Made by a program: the position numbers and the translations under genes
The notes under the pieces: generated by a model
Told to the model about the DNA's origin: nothing
What the model saw: the letters and a program-made list of their open reading frames with translations, nothing else
The model's database searches: none
In this document: positions 41,537-41,950 of the stretch, in pieces
Position numbering within the stretch: the first letter of the stretch is position 1
Layout of the letters: the number at the start of each line of letters is the position of its first letter
DNA from: Ruminococcus sp.
GTDB taxonomy: Bacteria > Bacillota > Clostridia > Oscillospirales > Ruminococcaceae
Length of the DNA stretch: 41,950 bases
Direction: 5' to 3'
Assembly (NCBI GenBank): GCA_017623515.1
Contig: JAGAOV010000023.1
Coordinates: 1 to 41,950 of the forward strand

Positions 41537-41950
41537 AAGAAATGGGCTACGGTGAGGGCAAGCTGGCTATTGCCCGTTGGCGAGCTGCCGAGGTCGAGGT
41601 GCTAAACAAGATATGCCTTGAACACTGTATCCAACCACTCGCTCCCGAAAAGGCGAGAGGTACGCTGGAAGTTGAGGAGTACAAGGAACAGCGCCGTCAG
41701 GCTGATGAACTGGCTGTGCAGAATACGCAGGCTCGGTATCAGTTTGAACTTAAAAAGACAATGCTTGCTTCGACCGAAACTCAGCTTGCCGAACAGAAAA
41801 AACTCCTCGGTGATACACAACAGCAAGTTCGTGAAGCTACTGCCGATCTCATCGAGCAGGGGCAGAAGCTGGAGGACGGAGAAGCGGAGTTGTCCGAGGT
41901 CAAGGAAAAGGTCAGCAAGGCAAAGCAAGAATACGAAAGACAGCAGCAGA
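41440..41950 (+). pseudogene. Mob/Pre-type relaxase fragment, N-terminus missing, runs off the window
   Basis: One frame is open from 41440 to the window end (170 codons). It begins MDEATPHLHIDYIPVGHYKRG, the internal HxDExTPHxH metal-binding motif of MobV/Pre plasmid mobilization relaxases. A long coiled coil rich in Glu, Gln and Lys follows (about 75-170: QLAEQKKLLGDTQQQVREA), typical of their C-terminal half. The N-terminal half with the catalytic Tyr or Asn region is absent; the upstream sequence in this frame is unrelated. The fragment therefore starts inside a relaxase domain at the join with the DUF3987 gene. It may be untranslated. The 3' end lies outside the window. Confidence 0.8.

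Overview
The window looks like a chromosomal segment of a cellulolytic, low-to-mid-GC clostridial anaerobe, most plausibly a Ruminococcus close to R. flavefaciens. The main evidence is four secreted proteins ending in type I dockerins, one of them a CBM-GH9 cellulase, with long poly-threonine linkers. Strict anaerobe stress genes (PerR, rubrerythrin) and Gram-positive RBS and promoter signatures agree with this. Species naming is inference. No cohesin or scaffoldin gene lies in the window.

Layout, left to right. 0.3-2.6 kb: a peroxide/fluoride defence operon, perR - rubrerythrin - CLC-type antiporter. 2.8-6.0 kb: a secreted LRR-dockerin protein downstream of a Gfo/Idh/MocA oxidoreductase. 6.25-9.5 kb: an operon fhs - tsaE - tsaB - rpiB from one promoter. 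9.7-14.4 kb: a GHL10-like lipoprotein, a zinc-ribbon protein, a cytoplasmic GH26-like hydrolase and a parvulin-like foldase lipoprotein. 14.5-18.7 kb: a nitroreductase with a structured leader, two tRNA-Ser genes, an SDR, a CarD-family regulator and metK under a SAM-I riboswitch. 18.7-27.4 kb: the cellulose block, with the GH9 cellulase, a double-CBM-like dockerin protein, and a sugar ABC importer (binding protein plus two permeases, no ATPase). 27.5-31.9 kb: a double-HhH secreted protein, a lactate/malate dehydrogenase and a C39-like peptidase with three SH3 domains and a dockerin.

31.9-41.95 kb is accessory DNA. It begins with a Fic toxin whose upstream overlapping partner carries a VbhA-like inhibitory segment. 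Next come a gene-poor stretch with palindromes and three AAAGACCA repeats at exact 11-bp spacing, and a TnpV-like protein. An AT-rich AIPR-family gene then faces a C5-methyltransferase / DUF3883 nuclease / C5-methyltransferase operon. The segment ends with an XRE regulator divergent from a DUF3987 gene, which is joined abruptly, in a different frame, to the inside of a Mob/Pre relaxase gene. It reads as a defence island on or beside an integrative/mobilizable element.

The best candidates for new biology are: (1) an intergenic structured element in three copies (20-99, 2738-2804, 6067-6125) that keeps interlocking, pseudoknot-like inverted repeats while its sequence changes; (2) the Fic system with a coiled-coil antitoxin; (3) the combined AIPR / two-methyltransferase / DUF3883 locus; (4) structured 5' leaders of the GH9 cellulase and the nitroreductase; (5) a tandem CBM-like module of unrecognised family on a dockerin protein.
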